Part shown: positions 38,201 to 57,529 of the stretch, piece by piece | Numbering within the stretch: position 1 is the stretch's first letter | How the letters are laid out: the number at the start of each line of letters is the position of its first letter | The notes under the pieces: model-generated | What the model was told of the DNA's origin: nothing | Seen by the model: only the letters and a program-made list of their open reading frames with translations | Database searches by the model: none | Program-made: the position numbers and the translations under genes | Assembly: GCF_901709675.1 (NCBI RefSeq) | Contig: NC_051092.1 | Coordinates: 6,576,491 to 6,640,490, forward strand | Length of the DNA stretch: 64,000 bases | Direction of reading: 5' to 3' | DNA from: Syngnathus acus | Lineage: Eukaryota > Chordata > Actinopteri > Syngnathiformes > Syngnathidae

Positions 38201-39359
38201 ACAGTTACAGTTAGACTTCACTTTGATGGTTAATGTAGTTATTGCAATTTTGTTGTTTTATCACAGTAGATTGGTTTATTTACATTTCAAAAACCAAAAG
38301 TGATTGCACTTTAGTTTACATATTTAAATGTTCAGATATTAAGATGTGATAGACAGTTTTTGCATGATTTGAATGAGCAAAATAACATGCTTTCTCTCTC
38401 AAATATATTGTTATGATTATTTGTTTCAGATGTACTGTAATTATTTTCTGTATAAAAATTAAATTTGGTGTTCAAAAAGTCTTATTTCAAACTTGAGTCT
38501 TGAAAAAGGGAGTCGTCTTATAATCAGGGTCGTCTTATATTCGGGCCAATACGGTATTTCTGTTTGGGTAAATGCAGTCCATCTTGTAAATGGCTGGACC
38601 AATTGGTATAAGGCAGTGATGGCATGACATGGAAGATCATCAGGTGTGCCGCTGTAAATTGTTCAATTTCACTTACTTGATCTGAAAATTTACTTGGTAA
38701 ATGTATCCACTACTCATGTTGCGACATATTGGTAGTGTGCAAAATATTAAAATGCTCTTTCCCTTGAGGTCATTGCATATTCACGTCTCACCGCGAGTTC
38801 TTCTTTCAACTAACGCAAAATATGCGCCCTGGGTCAATAAGGGTTGGGAAATACTGGTTTCGATAGTCATCAAAACCTGTATGTCCGTATGGAGCTTTAA
38901 GGACGCAGGGAAAAAGTTGGCCAATTACGTTGCTTAATTGTGACCTACTCGGGGGAGCATGGCTGAAAAGGTACCATGCACCTGTCAGGCTTATACTGTG
39001 ATTTTTTTTTTTTTTTTTTTCCTGAGGCCACCGATGTCAGCCAAACACGCTCTGAGACAGCTGCTGCTTACCTGAAGCTCGTCTGTGTCTTTGCCGCTGT
39101 GTCGGTCCAACTCTCCAATGTAGTATTGCTCCATCCACCGTCGGGCATTCTCCGAGTGTCGATGCGGGGGTCCCTCCAACTCCCGGCTCACGTCTTTTCC
39201 CGACCTGCTAAGGATCAGCGCTTCCCCTCCTGGGTGCATCCGCAAGAAGGCGGTCACGTCGTACACCCGGGACCCGAGCAGCACCCAACACGAGTCCTCA
39301 GTACAGTGTCGGGTCACCTCCCTCTCCGTAAAGAACCGGGGGGATGTGGAAGGAGACAT
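20383..39359 (-). CDS. fa2h: Fatty acid 2-hydroxylase, 7 exons
   Basis: FA2H is an endoplasmic-reticulum di-iron enzyme that adds the 2-hydroxyl group to fatty acids used for 2-hydroxy-sphingolipids, notably in myelin. Exons in gene order: 39359-39072, 24857-24738, 22188-22046, 21933-21833, 21721-21549, 21145-20893, 20450-20383. All borders are GT/AG, phases agree, and the protein is 381 residues (human 372). Residues 1-96 form the cytochrome b5 domain, with HPGG at 42-45 and HRHS near 66-69 supplying haem ligands. Residues 97-136 are a poorly conserved linker. From 137 ([20 protein letters not shown]) the sequence follows human FA2H closely. Histidine clusters that bind iron are [20 protein letters not shown] and HVKHH. 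The start MSPSTSP is preferred over an in-frame upstream ATG at 39527 because it aligns with the family N terminus. Exon 2 is the least certain, though phases support it. Intron 1 spans 14.2 kb. Confidence 0.95.
22322..22405. repeat. (ATCC)n microsatellite
   Basis: About 21 copies of a four-base unit, in fa2h intron 2 about 135 bp beyond exon 3. Such tracts often mark the tail of the retroelement end seen elsewhere in this window, but little flanking element is recognisable here. Confidence 0.95.
27100..27245 (+). repeat. Fish retroelement 3' end, short copy
   Basis: It starts with ATCCATCCATCCATTTCCTG and contains TTGCCAGCCAATTGCGGGGCA, shortened here, followed by AGCAATTTATAGTGCTCAATC. These landmarks match the longer copy at 41697-42037. 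It lies in fa2h intron 1. Confidence 0.7.
32960..33410 (+). repeat. Diverged LINE 3' region
   Basis: The part at 33000-33125 reads like the end of a non-LTR retrotransposon ORF2: CTTCTGTCAGGAGGTTTCGC, then TTTCTCCCCCCTGGCCATAC. It is followed by a 3' region ending in TGACAATAAAGGCACTCTAG. This arrangement is typical of L2/CR1-type elements of fish. It has frameshifts and no intact frame. Confidence 0.6.
34827..34937 (+). repeat. Tandem pair of 54-bp units with AATAAA
   Basis: Two copies (34827-34880 and 34884-34937) of a unit starting AGAGAATAAA and ending GTCTGGCCACGCTCTTTGATT differ at about six positions. An AATAAA followed by a fixed downstream sequence would suit the R-U5 part of a long terminal repeat, but I cannot see the boundaries of such an element. 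Confidence 0.7.
37450..37900 (+). repeat. Retroelement fragment with AAAGTCAAAGTC head
   Basis: It begins with a short AAAGTC tandem followed by AGCTTTATTGTCAATCCCTT and continues to CGCAGGCTCCTGTACCGCCT and AGAGGGCAGAAGTTCAAACA. I recognise the combination as a dispersed fish repeat derived from a non-LTR element. It lies in fa2h intron 1 beside the miniature element at 37946. Confidence 0.55.
37946..38556. repeat. Palindromic miniature transposon, 'GGCCCGAATATAAGAC' family
   Basis: It begins TACCGTATTGGCCCGAATAT and ends with the exact inverse near 38556, so the 611-bp element has terminal inverted repeats of at least 22 bp. Sub-terminal GTCGTCTTATA motifs lie in both orientations. It has no transposase and is probably mobilised in trans. 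A half copy is present at 44339-44535. Confidence 0.85.
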
Positions 39360-39600
39360 CTTACAGTGCAGATGCGGAATCCACCTGTACCGGGGGTGGG
39401 GGGGGTGGGGGTAAAATCTCAGGGAGTATTTAGAGGGAAAAATAACTCCGAGGGCCTGTTGTTTAGTGAGTCCAACTTGGCAGTTGACACCCAGACGCTG
39501 GAAGACAAACGTACGGAGGGAGGACAAAGTTGAGGGGCGGGGTCAAGGAGAGGTTCGCCGGCTCAGAAAAACGTAAATTCTGTACGCAGTACACCGATAA
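39360..39600 (-). promoter_or_regulatory. Likely fa2h 5' untranslated region and promoter
   Basis: The sequence just upstream of the fa2h start is GC-richer than its surroundings. A GC box (GGGGCGGGG, Sp1-type) lies at 39534-39542, about 180 bp upstream of the start codon. There is no clear TATA box. The position fits a GC-driven promoter, but the transcription start cannot be fixed. Confidence 0.45.
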
Positions 39601-40863
39601 ATTCACCACTCGTCAACTTACATCCTCTTAAAGATTAAAATAATCATTGCATGTCCTCTATTGAAAAATATGCTGGTTTTAAATGCAAAAAACAAACATA
39701 TATTACAAGTTCTGTTAGCAGCAAAGAAAAATAAATGCGTCTTTTTGTGATCCTAGTTTTCCCAACTGTCCATGAATGCACCGTGACACCGAACCACACC
39801 TGTCGCACAGGCGAGCGCAGCCAGCCTCACTCACACACTCCACAACAGCTCGTCGGGTTTGACAGGAAGCTCCGACTCAGCCTTTATGGCATCAGTCATT
39901 GAACGACGAAACTTAAGGAAAATGCGGTCAGATGTTCAACATACACTACCAACGGACCTGAAAATTGACCTTTCCCCCAATATCACCCTCCAGGCCTTAC
40001 GTAGATGCGAATGAAAAATGAAAAACAAAAAAAACGCGTGAATCGGAATCCTGAAGTTGGCACAGGAAGAAAAAAAAAAACTCTTTCGCAATGTCGCTCT
40101 GTAGACTTTATTGTTTACGCATTTGTCCCCTTTATTTTCACCCTAGAAGTGTAGAAAGTCGTTTCCACGAGTCCCCTATAGAAAAAGAAACGAGATTAAA
40201 ATACATGGCTGGTTCCTGCAAGCGTATAGGAATGAATATACTGTATGCTGTTGTTTTTGGTTCTTTACTTCAGCGCACATCTTACGTGCCACAATTGCTG
40301 GGGCGTTTTGAGTGCGGTCTAACAGCACCTCCCGGCGGATTTTGGCGAACGCAGTTAAGGGGTACAAAGATGAAGAAGTGAGTATTACGCTCAAAGCGAT
40401 TTTTAATATGAATATGTACCCCTCCATGTACATTGAAGAAAAACTTGCTGCATGTGTAAAACAGTAGGATAGTATAGAATAGAAAATAGGTAGGACAGTG
40501 TAGATAAGGAGGACAGTGTAGAACAGCGATTGTCAACCGGTAGTCTGCGGCCCTCTTGTGGTCCATGGCGTTATTGCAGGTGGTCCGCAAAATTGGAAAT
40601 GGAAAGCAATTGTAACATTTTTAAAAATCAAATTGATTTATTATTTAGACCTGATTTATTTTCCAGCTAATTTTGTGAACCATTTACCCATCCAAATTAT
40701 GTCAAATGTAGCTGAGATTCCCAAAATAGACATACAGTTGCAAGTAAATAGCCTGTATAGGGCTATCCTCCTTCGGTGCAAAATAAAATAATATTCCAAT
40801 GAATATTATGAATTAGTCGATGAATAGCATCCTCACGTAGTTTACTTGGAGATCCAGTTGGCA

Positions 40864-40996
<133 letters not shown>

Positions 40997-41696
40997 AAAC
41001 AGTGAGCTATTTTTACAAGTGGCATGCGAGGTAGTCAAGTGGCCCTTGGGTGCTAGTAGGTGTCCACGGTGGTGACACCTGGTCTGGGGACACTGAGTTG
41101 ATCTCTCCTATCTCTGGGGTTGAGGTCACCGGGGTAATTAAAAAGCTCCTTTGTGTCCAGGCCCTGGAGGCGAATTAGAGCGACCTACAGACTGGGAATT
41201 AAGTCTCCATCATCAGATTTGTTGATGGCGTTTTCTCTCAGGTGGATGTGTTTGCTAGCACGCTCGTAGACTACAGTACAGCATGCTTTCCATTTCAGCG
41301 TCAAATTTTAGTGTCATTAATCCAAACAGAAAAGTCAAGCGAGTGTATTTCTTAGTTGATTAACAGGGAAATAGACTATACCATATCCTTACAAATTACA
41401 CTCTAGTCTCATTTCAAAATGATTTCATCCTGCTAGCCTTTAGGATAAACATACCACAGTCAAGGTCATTTTATTTATTGCTCTCAACTAAATTAATTAA
41501 CTAATCCCTCGTGATCATGTCTGAATTTCCAATGTCCATATTGACTAATCGATTTATCTGTTGAAATGTAAATTTTGGCTGGCGTTACATTTCCTTGTAA
41601 AACAATTCACCTCTCATCAGGTCTTCTTTTCAAGTAACACTTAACACACTATGGCAGTATAGAGAAGTCTAAAATAGCACTGGTCAAAAAGTTTTT

Positions 41697-42037
41697 CCAT
41701 CCATCCATCCATCCATCCATCCATCCATCCATCCATCCATCCATCCATCCATCCATCCATCCATCCATCCATCCGTTTTCTGTACCGCTTGTCCCCACGG
41801 GGGTCGCTGGCGTGCTGGAGCCTATCCCAGTAGTCATCGGGCATTAGGCGGGGGACACCCTGAACCGGTTGCCAGCCAATCGCAGGGCATACAGCGACGA
41901 TTCACACTCGCACTCACACCCATGAGCAATTTGGAGTGCTCAATTGGCCTGCCAAGCATGTTTTAGGGATGTGGGAGGAAAGCGAAGTTCCTGGGGACAA
42001 CCCACACAGGCACGGGGAGAACACGCAAACTCATGAA
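41697..42037 (+). repeat. Fish retroelement 3' end with (ATCC)n head
   Basis: About 19 ATCC units (41697-41774) lead into GTTTTCTGTACCGCTTGTCC, GTGCTGGAGCCTATCCCAGT, GGTTGCCAGCCAATCGCAGG, AATTTGGAGTGCTCAATTGG and GGCACGGGGAGAACACGCAA. I recognise this series as the conserved end of a very abundant percomorph retroelement (RTE-like LINE or its SINE). It is the best-preserved copy in the window. Confidence 0.8.
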
Positions 42038-42561
42038 TTCATTGTAAAATGTGGATGCTATAGCATTTTTTTTTTTATCAGAATAAAATGATGTTGAATA
42101 ATCATCTCTCTGTGTTAACACATTTAAATTGCTGAGGGAGTACCTCCATGTGCTTGCTCAATGATTGTTTGATAGATGTGTGTAACGTAGACAATGTGTA
42201 ACGCCCTGATGCATCACTTTGTTCAGCAATGACATCAGACACCGAGTGACGCTTGCTTCCCTCAGCGCCTTCCTCCGTGTTGTCCATCTCAGCTGATCTT
42301 TTTCCCTCCATTTTGACATCCCGTCCCATCTGTCACGTCCCATCCATGCATAACATTTTACCTTCTTTGCTCCCCTTTCATCTCCTTTCCTTCTTTTGCC
42401 TCATCCCCTAAATTACAACTGCTTCTAAAAATACCTCACCACAAAAAGACCTCTTCATCAGTTCGTGTCAGTGTTTGTAACATGAAGCTACCTGAAGTGC
42501 ACACGCGTGTGCGATGTCACTGTGGTGATGTCAGAAGGAGGTGGACTTTTGGCTTCGAAGG

Positions 42562-42640
42562 GTGATTGGCTGATCTTCTCTCCTGTTCATGTGTGTATCT
42601 ATAAGAAGGCTGCCGTCCCAAACTGATGACAGTATTTTAT
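42562..42640 (+). promoter_or_regulatory. CCAAT/TATA promoter of the small gene
   Basis: A CCAAT box in reverse (GTGATTGGCTG) lies at about 42562-42572. A TATA box (CTATAAGAAGG) follows at 42599-42609. Transcription would start about 30 bp downstream, near 42630, some 40 bp before the ATG at 42672. Just upstream, GATGTCAC and GTGATGTCAG resemble half CRE sites. The spacing is that of a classical, probably tissue-restricted, TATA promoter, and it supports the three-exon gene that follows. Confidence 0.65.
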
Positions 42641-42671
42641 TGAATCAGGCCTTAACTTCATCATCATCATC

Positions 42672-44795
42672 ATCATGGCTACTTTTGTCCATGTAAGTAT
42701 GCGGACATATACGAGCTGATGTAAAACGTTTTATACGATTAGGAAGTTAGACTTGATGCTTTTTCCAATTTGCGCTTGTTAATACCCGAATAAGTTGTTT
42801 CATCATTTGCAGTCCAATGTACATGTGATGTGTTTTTCACATATGTAATTGGGCAATTGTTTGTGAGCACCATGATCAAATGTCAATGCTGTAAGAGTGG
42901 AGGTTTAGGTTTCTGTTGGAGCAGGTGATTAAATCTACTGCCATTCACCCTGTCCATGCAAAAGGGAGGCCCATTCATGCGTTTGATGTACATTTTACAT
43001 AACTTGCTTTCAGGGTGGTTTAACTTTGTTACCACATAATGAGGTAATGTGATTTAAAAAAAATGATTCATCCTCAGTTTGGATTGACATATTATGTTTT
43101 GTATTGTGGTTGCAATTTCTACCTGATCCTTCAGGGGGGACTTAGTGTAAAACACTTCTTACACTATCACGTCACAGTTATAGAACTCGACAATGCAATG
43201 AAAAAATGTTTCAAAACATCTAACAGCCCACAGCTGTGCCACTTACATCATCCTTTGCAGTTTAGTCATATTTATCTTATAAGATAGCCATAATATAAAA
43301 CATTTTTTTAGAAATACATGATAACACATGCAGATTTTTACATGTTCAGATTACTTACTGACTTGCTCTGACAAACCAATCAGATAATGGGAAAATGCCA
43401 TTATGGGCCAGCTTGCAAATTTAAAATTTGATTGGACAAAGAAACAGCTTATAATTACTGATATAGTACTAAGTTACTTTGGCTAGAACTACTAGTTCTG
43501 AAGGCCCTGGACAGGTTCAATTAACATGACAATACATTAGGGCTGAAATTTGACTGGTAGGTTAAAGCTAATGTCCACATGCATTGAGGCAGTGCAGCAA
43601 AGAAAGAGTGTTGGGGAAAAAAAAGACGTTTTTTTTTTTATTAACAAATGACAGAATTATTATCATTACTTTATTGAACACATTAAAGTAATGTGTAATT
43701 GTGTACCAAGGGCACAGGTTTTTTTTTTTTTTTTTGCATGCATGCATCTAGGCTCAAAAATGTATTGGATCATGTTAAAAAAAAGACAATTTCGTGTCCC
43801 TTAACACTTTGCCCTTTCTTCTTTCTGTGTTGACAGTGTGCATCTTGTTATGCGCACAGCAGCGTTCAGCCCCTGCACATGTTTGGCAAATGTCCAGATC
43901 GGGGCAACTATATGTCATTCTTTACTTACCGAGGTCCTCGCTATGCCCCACGACCACGCCTGCCTCGCCACGCTCCAAACATGACGCTGCGGCAGATCTG
44001 TCACATGCTGAAGCTGATGAAACAGGTCAGGAAAAGAGAAGCTGCTGCAGCCAGGTTAGGATCAATACAAGTCGGTGAATTCTATCTTGAATTATGAATT
44101 ATGGTGTATATTTAAAACAGCTATTTGATACATAACAACACGCACTGTATTGATGCACGCTTTTAAAACGTGCCGAGTTGTCACGGATCAAACGTATGGC
44201 CCAGGCCAGAACCAGCCATTAAGGGGGTCTAACTCTGTCCGTGAGATTGCGACGCAACTTTTCAATAAAAGTAACCATTTTTGCAATTTTCCCCACTGGA
44301 GGGCGCCCTAATGACAATTCAAATGACGATTTACCACTTACCGTACTGGCCCGAATATAAGACGACCCTGATTATAAGACGACCCCCTCTTTTTCAAGAC
44401 TCAAGTTTGAAAAAAGACTTTTTGAACACCAAATCTAATTTTTATACAGAAGATAATTACAGTACATCTGAAACAAATGATTATAACAATATATTCGAGA
44501 GAAAAAGCATGTTATTTTGCCTCATTCAAATCTATGAGTAATAGATGTTTTGTTGTTGTTGAGGCCAAGGGAGTGTACAGTAAATAATTAAATAGTGTCA
44601 TGTCACCACAACAAACATTCAATCACACTTGCTTCTCTAATTTCTCAACCTCTGTGTCCGGTTTCTTGTTCTTTACAGGAAACAGTCGTGTGCCGCCCCG
44701 ACACCGGTCTCCTCCGGCACCAAGTTGGAGAGGAAATGTATCCCGAGCTGTATCAGACACAAGCGCAATGTAAAACGTGCCTGCTGATCCACTAG
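42672..44795 (+). CDS. Unrecognised small basic protein, three exons
   Basis: I do not recognise this protein. Exon 1 is 42672-42689 (MATFVH, with CATCATGG around the start) and ends in GTAAGT. Exon 2 begins at 43837 after TGTTGACAG. Exon 3 begins at 44679 after TTCTTTACAG. Exon 2 encodes CASCYAHSSVQPLHMFGKC, a Pro/Arg-rich stretch (GPRYAPRPRLPRHAPN) and a likely helix (MTLRQICHMLKLMKQ). Two donors fit. GTCAGG after 44025 gives 107 residues ending at TAG 44795 (tail YPELYQTQAQCKTCLLIH). GTTAGG after 44054 gives 114 residues ending at TGA 44787 (tail CIRHKRNVKRAC). There is no signal peptide or membrane segment; cysteines are frequent. A CCAAT/TATA promoter precedes it and AATAAA signals follow near 45137-45145. 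The gene looks real; its function is unknown. Confidence 0.6.
44339..44535. repeat. Half copy of the 'GGCCCGAATATAAGAC' miniature element
   Basis: It begins TACCGTACTGGCCCGAATAT and matches the inverted right half of 37946-38556 through TTTTTCAAGACTCAAGTTTG. It ends near CATTCAAATC with no opposite terminus. It is a truncated copy in intron 2 of the small gene. Confidence 0.75.
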
Positions 44796-45129
44796 TCCTT
44801 AATGACCAACTTTACCCTCAGCAGAAACCTTCTTTTTTTTGGGGGGAAATCCTACTTACTCTAACTATCCCTGAAAAGACTTTTTAAAATGTCCATGCCC
44901 CGACAGCATGGGAAACAGTTCATGTAGAGCCAATTTAAAATCAACTTCCCTCAAGTATGCCAGAGATGGGGTCACATTTGTAATGGCTCTGCTTTGTTCG
45001 CAAACCATCATCCGATCAGATGCTCTTGTGTTCGAAACAGCAATGGATCTGCTGGTTTTTGGGTGAAAGCTAATGAGGAGGAAATCATTTGCCACTCTTT
45101 TCGCATGAAGTGTTGATTGTGTTAAAGTG

Positions 45130-45160
45130 TGTGTGAAATAAATAAAATAGGTTGACAAAC
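45130..45160 (+). terminator. Polyadenylation signals of the small gene
   Basis: Overlapping AATAAA hexamers lie at about 45137-45146, about 340 bp past the stop codon. They are followed by a GT-containing stretch, which suits cleavage near 45160. The palindromic element starting at 45236 lies just beyond. Confidence 0.45.
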
Positions 45161-45235
45161 TTCCTGCACTGTCAGTCTCACATTTTATCTTATTTATATG
45201 TAAACATAAATACACCAAATTGTTGCCGATTCAAT

Positions 45236-45745
45236 TACCGTATTTTCCGGACTATAAGTCGCTCCGGAGTACAAGTCACACCAGTCATAAAATGCATACA
45301 TAATAAAGAAGAAAAAGATATATATAAGTCGCACTGGAGTATAAATCGCACTTTTGGGGGAAATTTATTTAATAAAATCCAACACCAAGAACAGACATGT
45401 CATCTTGAAAGGCAATTTAAAATTAAAATAGAATAGAGGCAACAGGCTGAATAATTGTACAGTACGCTAACGTTACGATACATGAACAACAAACTGAGAA
45501 CGTGCTTGGTATGTTAACATAACATATTAAGAGTTATTCAAATAACTATAGCAACAAGTTTTCCAAACCATCCATGTCACTCCAAATCACTAAATCCAAT
45601 GAAATCTTCATCCTCTGTGTTACTTATAAACAACTCCGCTAACCCCGGAAGTAGAAGATGCGGCGCTTCCTCTTCTACATGAGTATAAGTCGCACCACCG
45701 GCCAAACTATAAAAAAAAGTGACTTATAGTCTGGAAAATACAGTA
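45236..45745. repeat. Palindromic miniature transposon, 'ACTATAAGTCGC' family
   Basis: It begins TACCGTATTTTCCGGACTAT followed by AAGTCGC and ends GACTTATAGTCTGGAAAATA followed by CAGTA. The 510-bp element is thus bounded by inverted repeats of about 27 bp. Internal TATAAGTCGCAC motifs repeat. It has no transposase. This family resembles the elements at 3023 and 37946 in its terminal TACCGTATT, suggesting related mobilising machinery. Confidence 0.85.
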
Positions 45746-47150
45746 ATTTCATATGCAGTGGTACCTTGACATACGATTAGAATTCAATTGTTCCACGTAA
45801 CTGAATCTCCATCCACCCGTCCGTCCATCCATGATCTGAACAGATTCCAAGTGCAACTGAGAAAGGAAGACCTTTATCTTAGACAACTGCTGAAGATGGA
45901 AGAAGCTGGAATCAACAGCACCGATTACCCAGTCAAATTTAAAAACACTGTTGAATTTAAGACTGTTGGCTTTTGATAAGAGTGGTCTTACAGCTTCTGA
46001 GCCTGCGTACATACAACAGAAATCATTCAGATCAGATCATTTTACTTCTTTTAGGTGCTGGTCACAGAAAGGCTGTGATTATCAAGCTAATCACCATCTA
46101 GGTCACACTGTTGCGAGACAGCAATCCAGACTCAACACTGCAAGTCAGCCAGGGTTCAGCTGTTTGCTAATCAATAGAATACGCTACAAAATATAATAGT
46201 ATAAAACCATAATGTAATATTTATTTTGAACAATAATATATAATATTGTTTCGCCAGATCTATCACTTTTCATCCTTCACACAGCCACTGGAAATAGAAA
46301 TGTAATTCAGTCACGCGGGAGCGCTCATGATTTCATGACACTGTGCGCTGGCACTCATGACAAATGCGGTCAACAACAAAGAGACAACCCGGTGTGTGTT
46401 TGTGTTAGGTGTACATTTGGGAGTCAAGTCACTTTTTATTTGATGGCTCGAAGCTCAAAGAGAACCAGTGTTGTTGCACACCCGACGACGTGTGTGGTTG
46501 AGCATTGCTAGACGTGAGCAAGTTGTCGAGAAGTAAGCCAAAGCTCCGGTTTCTTAAGTGAAGTTGATACATTGGTGTCACGCTCACTCACTGACAGCAA
46601 CCACAACTAATGATTGATGACCCGTACAAACAAGCTTGTTCCGTATCAGAAAACCTTGGCACGTGCATCGTGCAAGTACGTCACACCAAAAACACTTTGA
46701 CAATGTCAAACTATGATAAACGCTTTCCATACAGTACTTTTTGTCAGAGTAACAATGAAATTGTTTGAACACGTATGCAACATATGCTAAATTTTAGCAG
46801 AAGGGTAGTCAGAGACATTTAAAAAGACCACCTTGACTATTGTACATGTTTCTTTTCATTTTATGGACGAAGCACGGCGGAACGCTCACATTGAATTTTG
46901 GAGGTTTATCAGCATTTGTTTGTAAATTTTTATTTGCCAATGCATGTAAATTGGCATCATTTATAGGCTTGTGAGTGTCCACTGTAGTTTTAAGTTTAGC
47001 CCAGAGAACAGAGCTGATGGTGCAGGCCTTCGATGCATTCATGTCACCTCTTTCTACTTGGTGTAGTTTGCATCATTGCAGGATTGCATGCAATTCCTTG
47101 TTCAATTCCTTTAGACATTATACAAAAAAAAAAAAACTCTTGACAGGCAA
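45746..47150. other. Intergenic, no gene recognised
   Basis: No domain, splice pattern or RNA gene is visible. A short CCGTCCGTCCATCC tract lies at 45815. A plus-strand TTTATT near 47170 reads AATAAA on the minus strand and could be the csnk2a2 polyadenylation signal, which would make 47160-47983 its 3' untranslated region. Confidence 0.35.
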
Positions 47151-47983
47151 AGTTCATCTAAATAAAAATCATTTATTTTTCATTAATATTATTATCATTC
47201 TAGCTAGAGAGAGTCCACCATGCCACCTTCAGAACTGGAGTAGTGCTAAGACATTTGTCTGTCAGGGTAAAAGATGGCAAGGAGGGCGGACAGAGAGATG
47301 GGTGCATGGATGAACGGGGTCTTGGGGAGAGGGAGTGGTGGTGGCTTGTACGGGGGTCACACTCCTGTCCATCTTCCATGCTGATGCAAACAAAGAGGTG
47401 GGACGACATAAAGGAAGGATGGAGACATGGAGAGGGAATCTTTAAAAGTATTGTCCTTGTACAAGAGACTGACATGGGAGGGGGTCAGGTGGTGAGCAGC
47501 TTCAAGCTCATTGGTCAGACTGCTGGACAGGACACCAGAACAGGCCAATCACAGACTGATACAGAGGAGGAGGGTGTATGTATACCTGCTTGCATGTGTG
47601 TATGTGTGCGTGTCTGTTTGCACATATCTGCGAGAGTGTAACTGGTCAGTCACTTTGATCCATTGTCACTGTACACTTGTCAAAGTTACTGTCACAACCG
47701 CGGACAAAGTTGAGGTAACAAACATCCTTCTTCTTTCGACTCTCTGCAGAGAAAGAGGAGAAATGACACAAGGGAACATATTAACCCATTTCAAAATGTA
47801 AAATAAACAGAGTGCACAGAAATCTTTTCATGATTGGCTGTTTGAGCTAACCTTTGACCTGATATCCCATAATCTAAAATTGTGACATCAAATGATTTTG
47901 TTTAAGGGCCCATTCATTCCCAAGACGTTTCTAATGTCGCCTTCCCAGATTTTGTTCTATTGTATAGAATACACACCTTTGTT

Positions 47984-56143
<8,160 letters not shown>

Positions 56144-56144
56144 G

Positions 56145-57000
56145 GCGAGACCCGTGGCTCGGAAGCGGGGCGGTCACGGGACGGGAGATTGGTCACGGAC
56201 AATGTTGTGTGGGTTCCGGTTGTAGACCAAGATCAGGATCGAAGCTCGTAGGTGGGTGATAGGTGGACGAACGGGCCAGCTAGCTTCCGTCTGCAGCAAG
56301 TGACGATAAAAGGGGAGCGGGCGGAGAGGAGCTCAAATGCCCGCCCTGCAGTTCTCCTTCACCGGATTGTCAGATACAACGTTCCCGATGGGGCTAAGAG
56401 AGGAAGTCGAGATTCCGGAGAGGAGCGAGGAGGCATCGGGGTGATGAGGTAGAAAAGACAGCGGCTCCAAAAGTGGCCACCGAGGATTGGTGTCAGTAAT
56501 TTCAACACCGCTTGGTTAAAAGTGAGGGGCTACTTTGGAGCCACGGGCCCTGAATATAAAACGTTAGGGGGTAAAGCGATACGTTTCCTGTGCCAAATGG
56601 AGGGCAGTAACCCCTCGGTGGTCCACTCTTAGCTATCAATCAAATGTTGATTGGCGATGTTGATCAGTAGTGGGGTCGAGCTCCGGGAGGGAGCGAGGGG
56701 GTGGAGTATCGGAGATCGATGTTGTAAGCTAACGTTAGCGAGCGATGCTACTTGAGCGCGGAGATGTCGCACAGACGAGGAGCGCTCGCCGCCGTGCACC
56801 ACCTGCAGCGGATCCCGCGTCATCAGCGACCGGCTGTGCGGGGAATGAGCGCTTCGAGAGACCCCCCCAGGACAAGACGGCGGCCGACGAACTGTGGGTG
56901 TCTTCAGTGGCCACGGTCCTCCCCGGTCGACAGCACAGGAAAGGGGAGCGGAGCGAGAATGAAGAGACGCTAGCGCCACCCGGAAGTGAAAGCCGATGAC
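56145..57000 (-). promoter_or_regulatory. CpG-rich promoter region of csnk2a2
   Basis: This stretch is clearly richer in GC and CpG than all surrounding DNA and begins at the csnk2a2 start codon. It contains an ETS-type site CCCGGAAGTG at 56979-56988, a TAACGTTAGCG palindrome near 56732 and several GCGCTAGC/CGGAGCG blocks. It has no TATA box. It has the character of a housekeeping CpG-island promoter and presumably contains the 5' untranslated exon. It could be bidirectional, but no plus-strand gene is recognisable to the right. Confidence 0.7.
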
Positions 57001-57529
57001 TACGGGGTTGAGATTGAGAAGTACAATCACCGGCTAAACTGCTGTGTCATAGCGACCCCTTGTGACCAGGAAGGTAAGTCTCCCAAACAGGACCGAAAGA
57101 TAGTGCTAAATTTCCTATTAAAATGAACAGAAATCTCATCAAGCTGTTCAAAAACACATTTTTTGGTAATGTGGTTTATTGTATGAAACATTAAAATAGG
57201 CATCTGAGTAAAATTTCAGCATTATCAGACAGACCATTTGAAGAAGATTCCAGTCACATAAGTATAATTTTCCTGTGTCAAACATGAATGAAGTTAGAAC
57301 TTTAAAAGCAGTCAAAATACACCAATTTCTGGCCAAATATCAATATGAGTCGAAATTTTTTGTAGTCACTTTTAAACTTCCATAACTTTCTTAATCATTA
57401 TCCTATTGTGAATAGACTGTTATCATTGGAAAGCTTGATAAACATTTTTTGTAATTATTTCAAATTAATCAGGAAAGCAATTCCAGCCTTTAAGCAAAAC
57501 ATTAAGTAAATGTCTGCATAACAAAGACC

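Larger units (their letters stand above)
24858..39071. other. 14-kb first intron of fa2h; repeats but no gene seen
   Basis: No exon or nested gene could be supported. It contains retroelement ends (27100-27245, 32960-33410, 37021-37140, 37450-37900), a palindromic miniature element (37946-38556) and a tandem pair with polyadenylation-like signals (34827-34937). It also has TA and poly-T tracts (28690-28715, 29229-29258) and fragments with hAT-like ends near 25826-25915 and 26775. Open frames up to about 130 codons (for instance 27389-27760) show no domain and look fortuitous. Confidence 0.5.

Noticed and set aside
39360-39527. Upstream in-frame start (MSSLRTF) for fa2h
   Set aside because: FA2H proteins begin only a few residues before the cytochrome b5 fold, which fits the ATG at 39359; the extra 56 residues have no family counterpart.
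43794-44078. Frame starting MSLNTLPFLLSVLTVC, resembling a signal peptide
   Set aside because: Its hydrophobic start is the translated pyrimidine tract of the intron 1 acceptor, and the frame conflicts with the spliced exon 2 frame.
46809-47042. 77-codon minus-strand frame downstream of csnk2a2
   Set aside because: It has no similarity to a known family and no splice or promoter context; csnk2a2 already ends with a proper C terminus at 47984.
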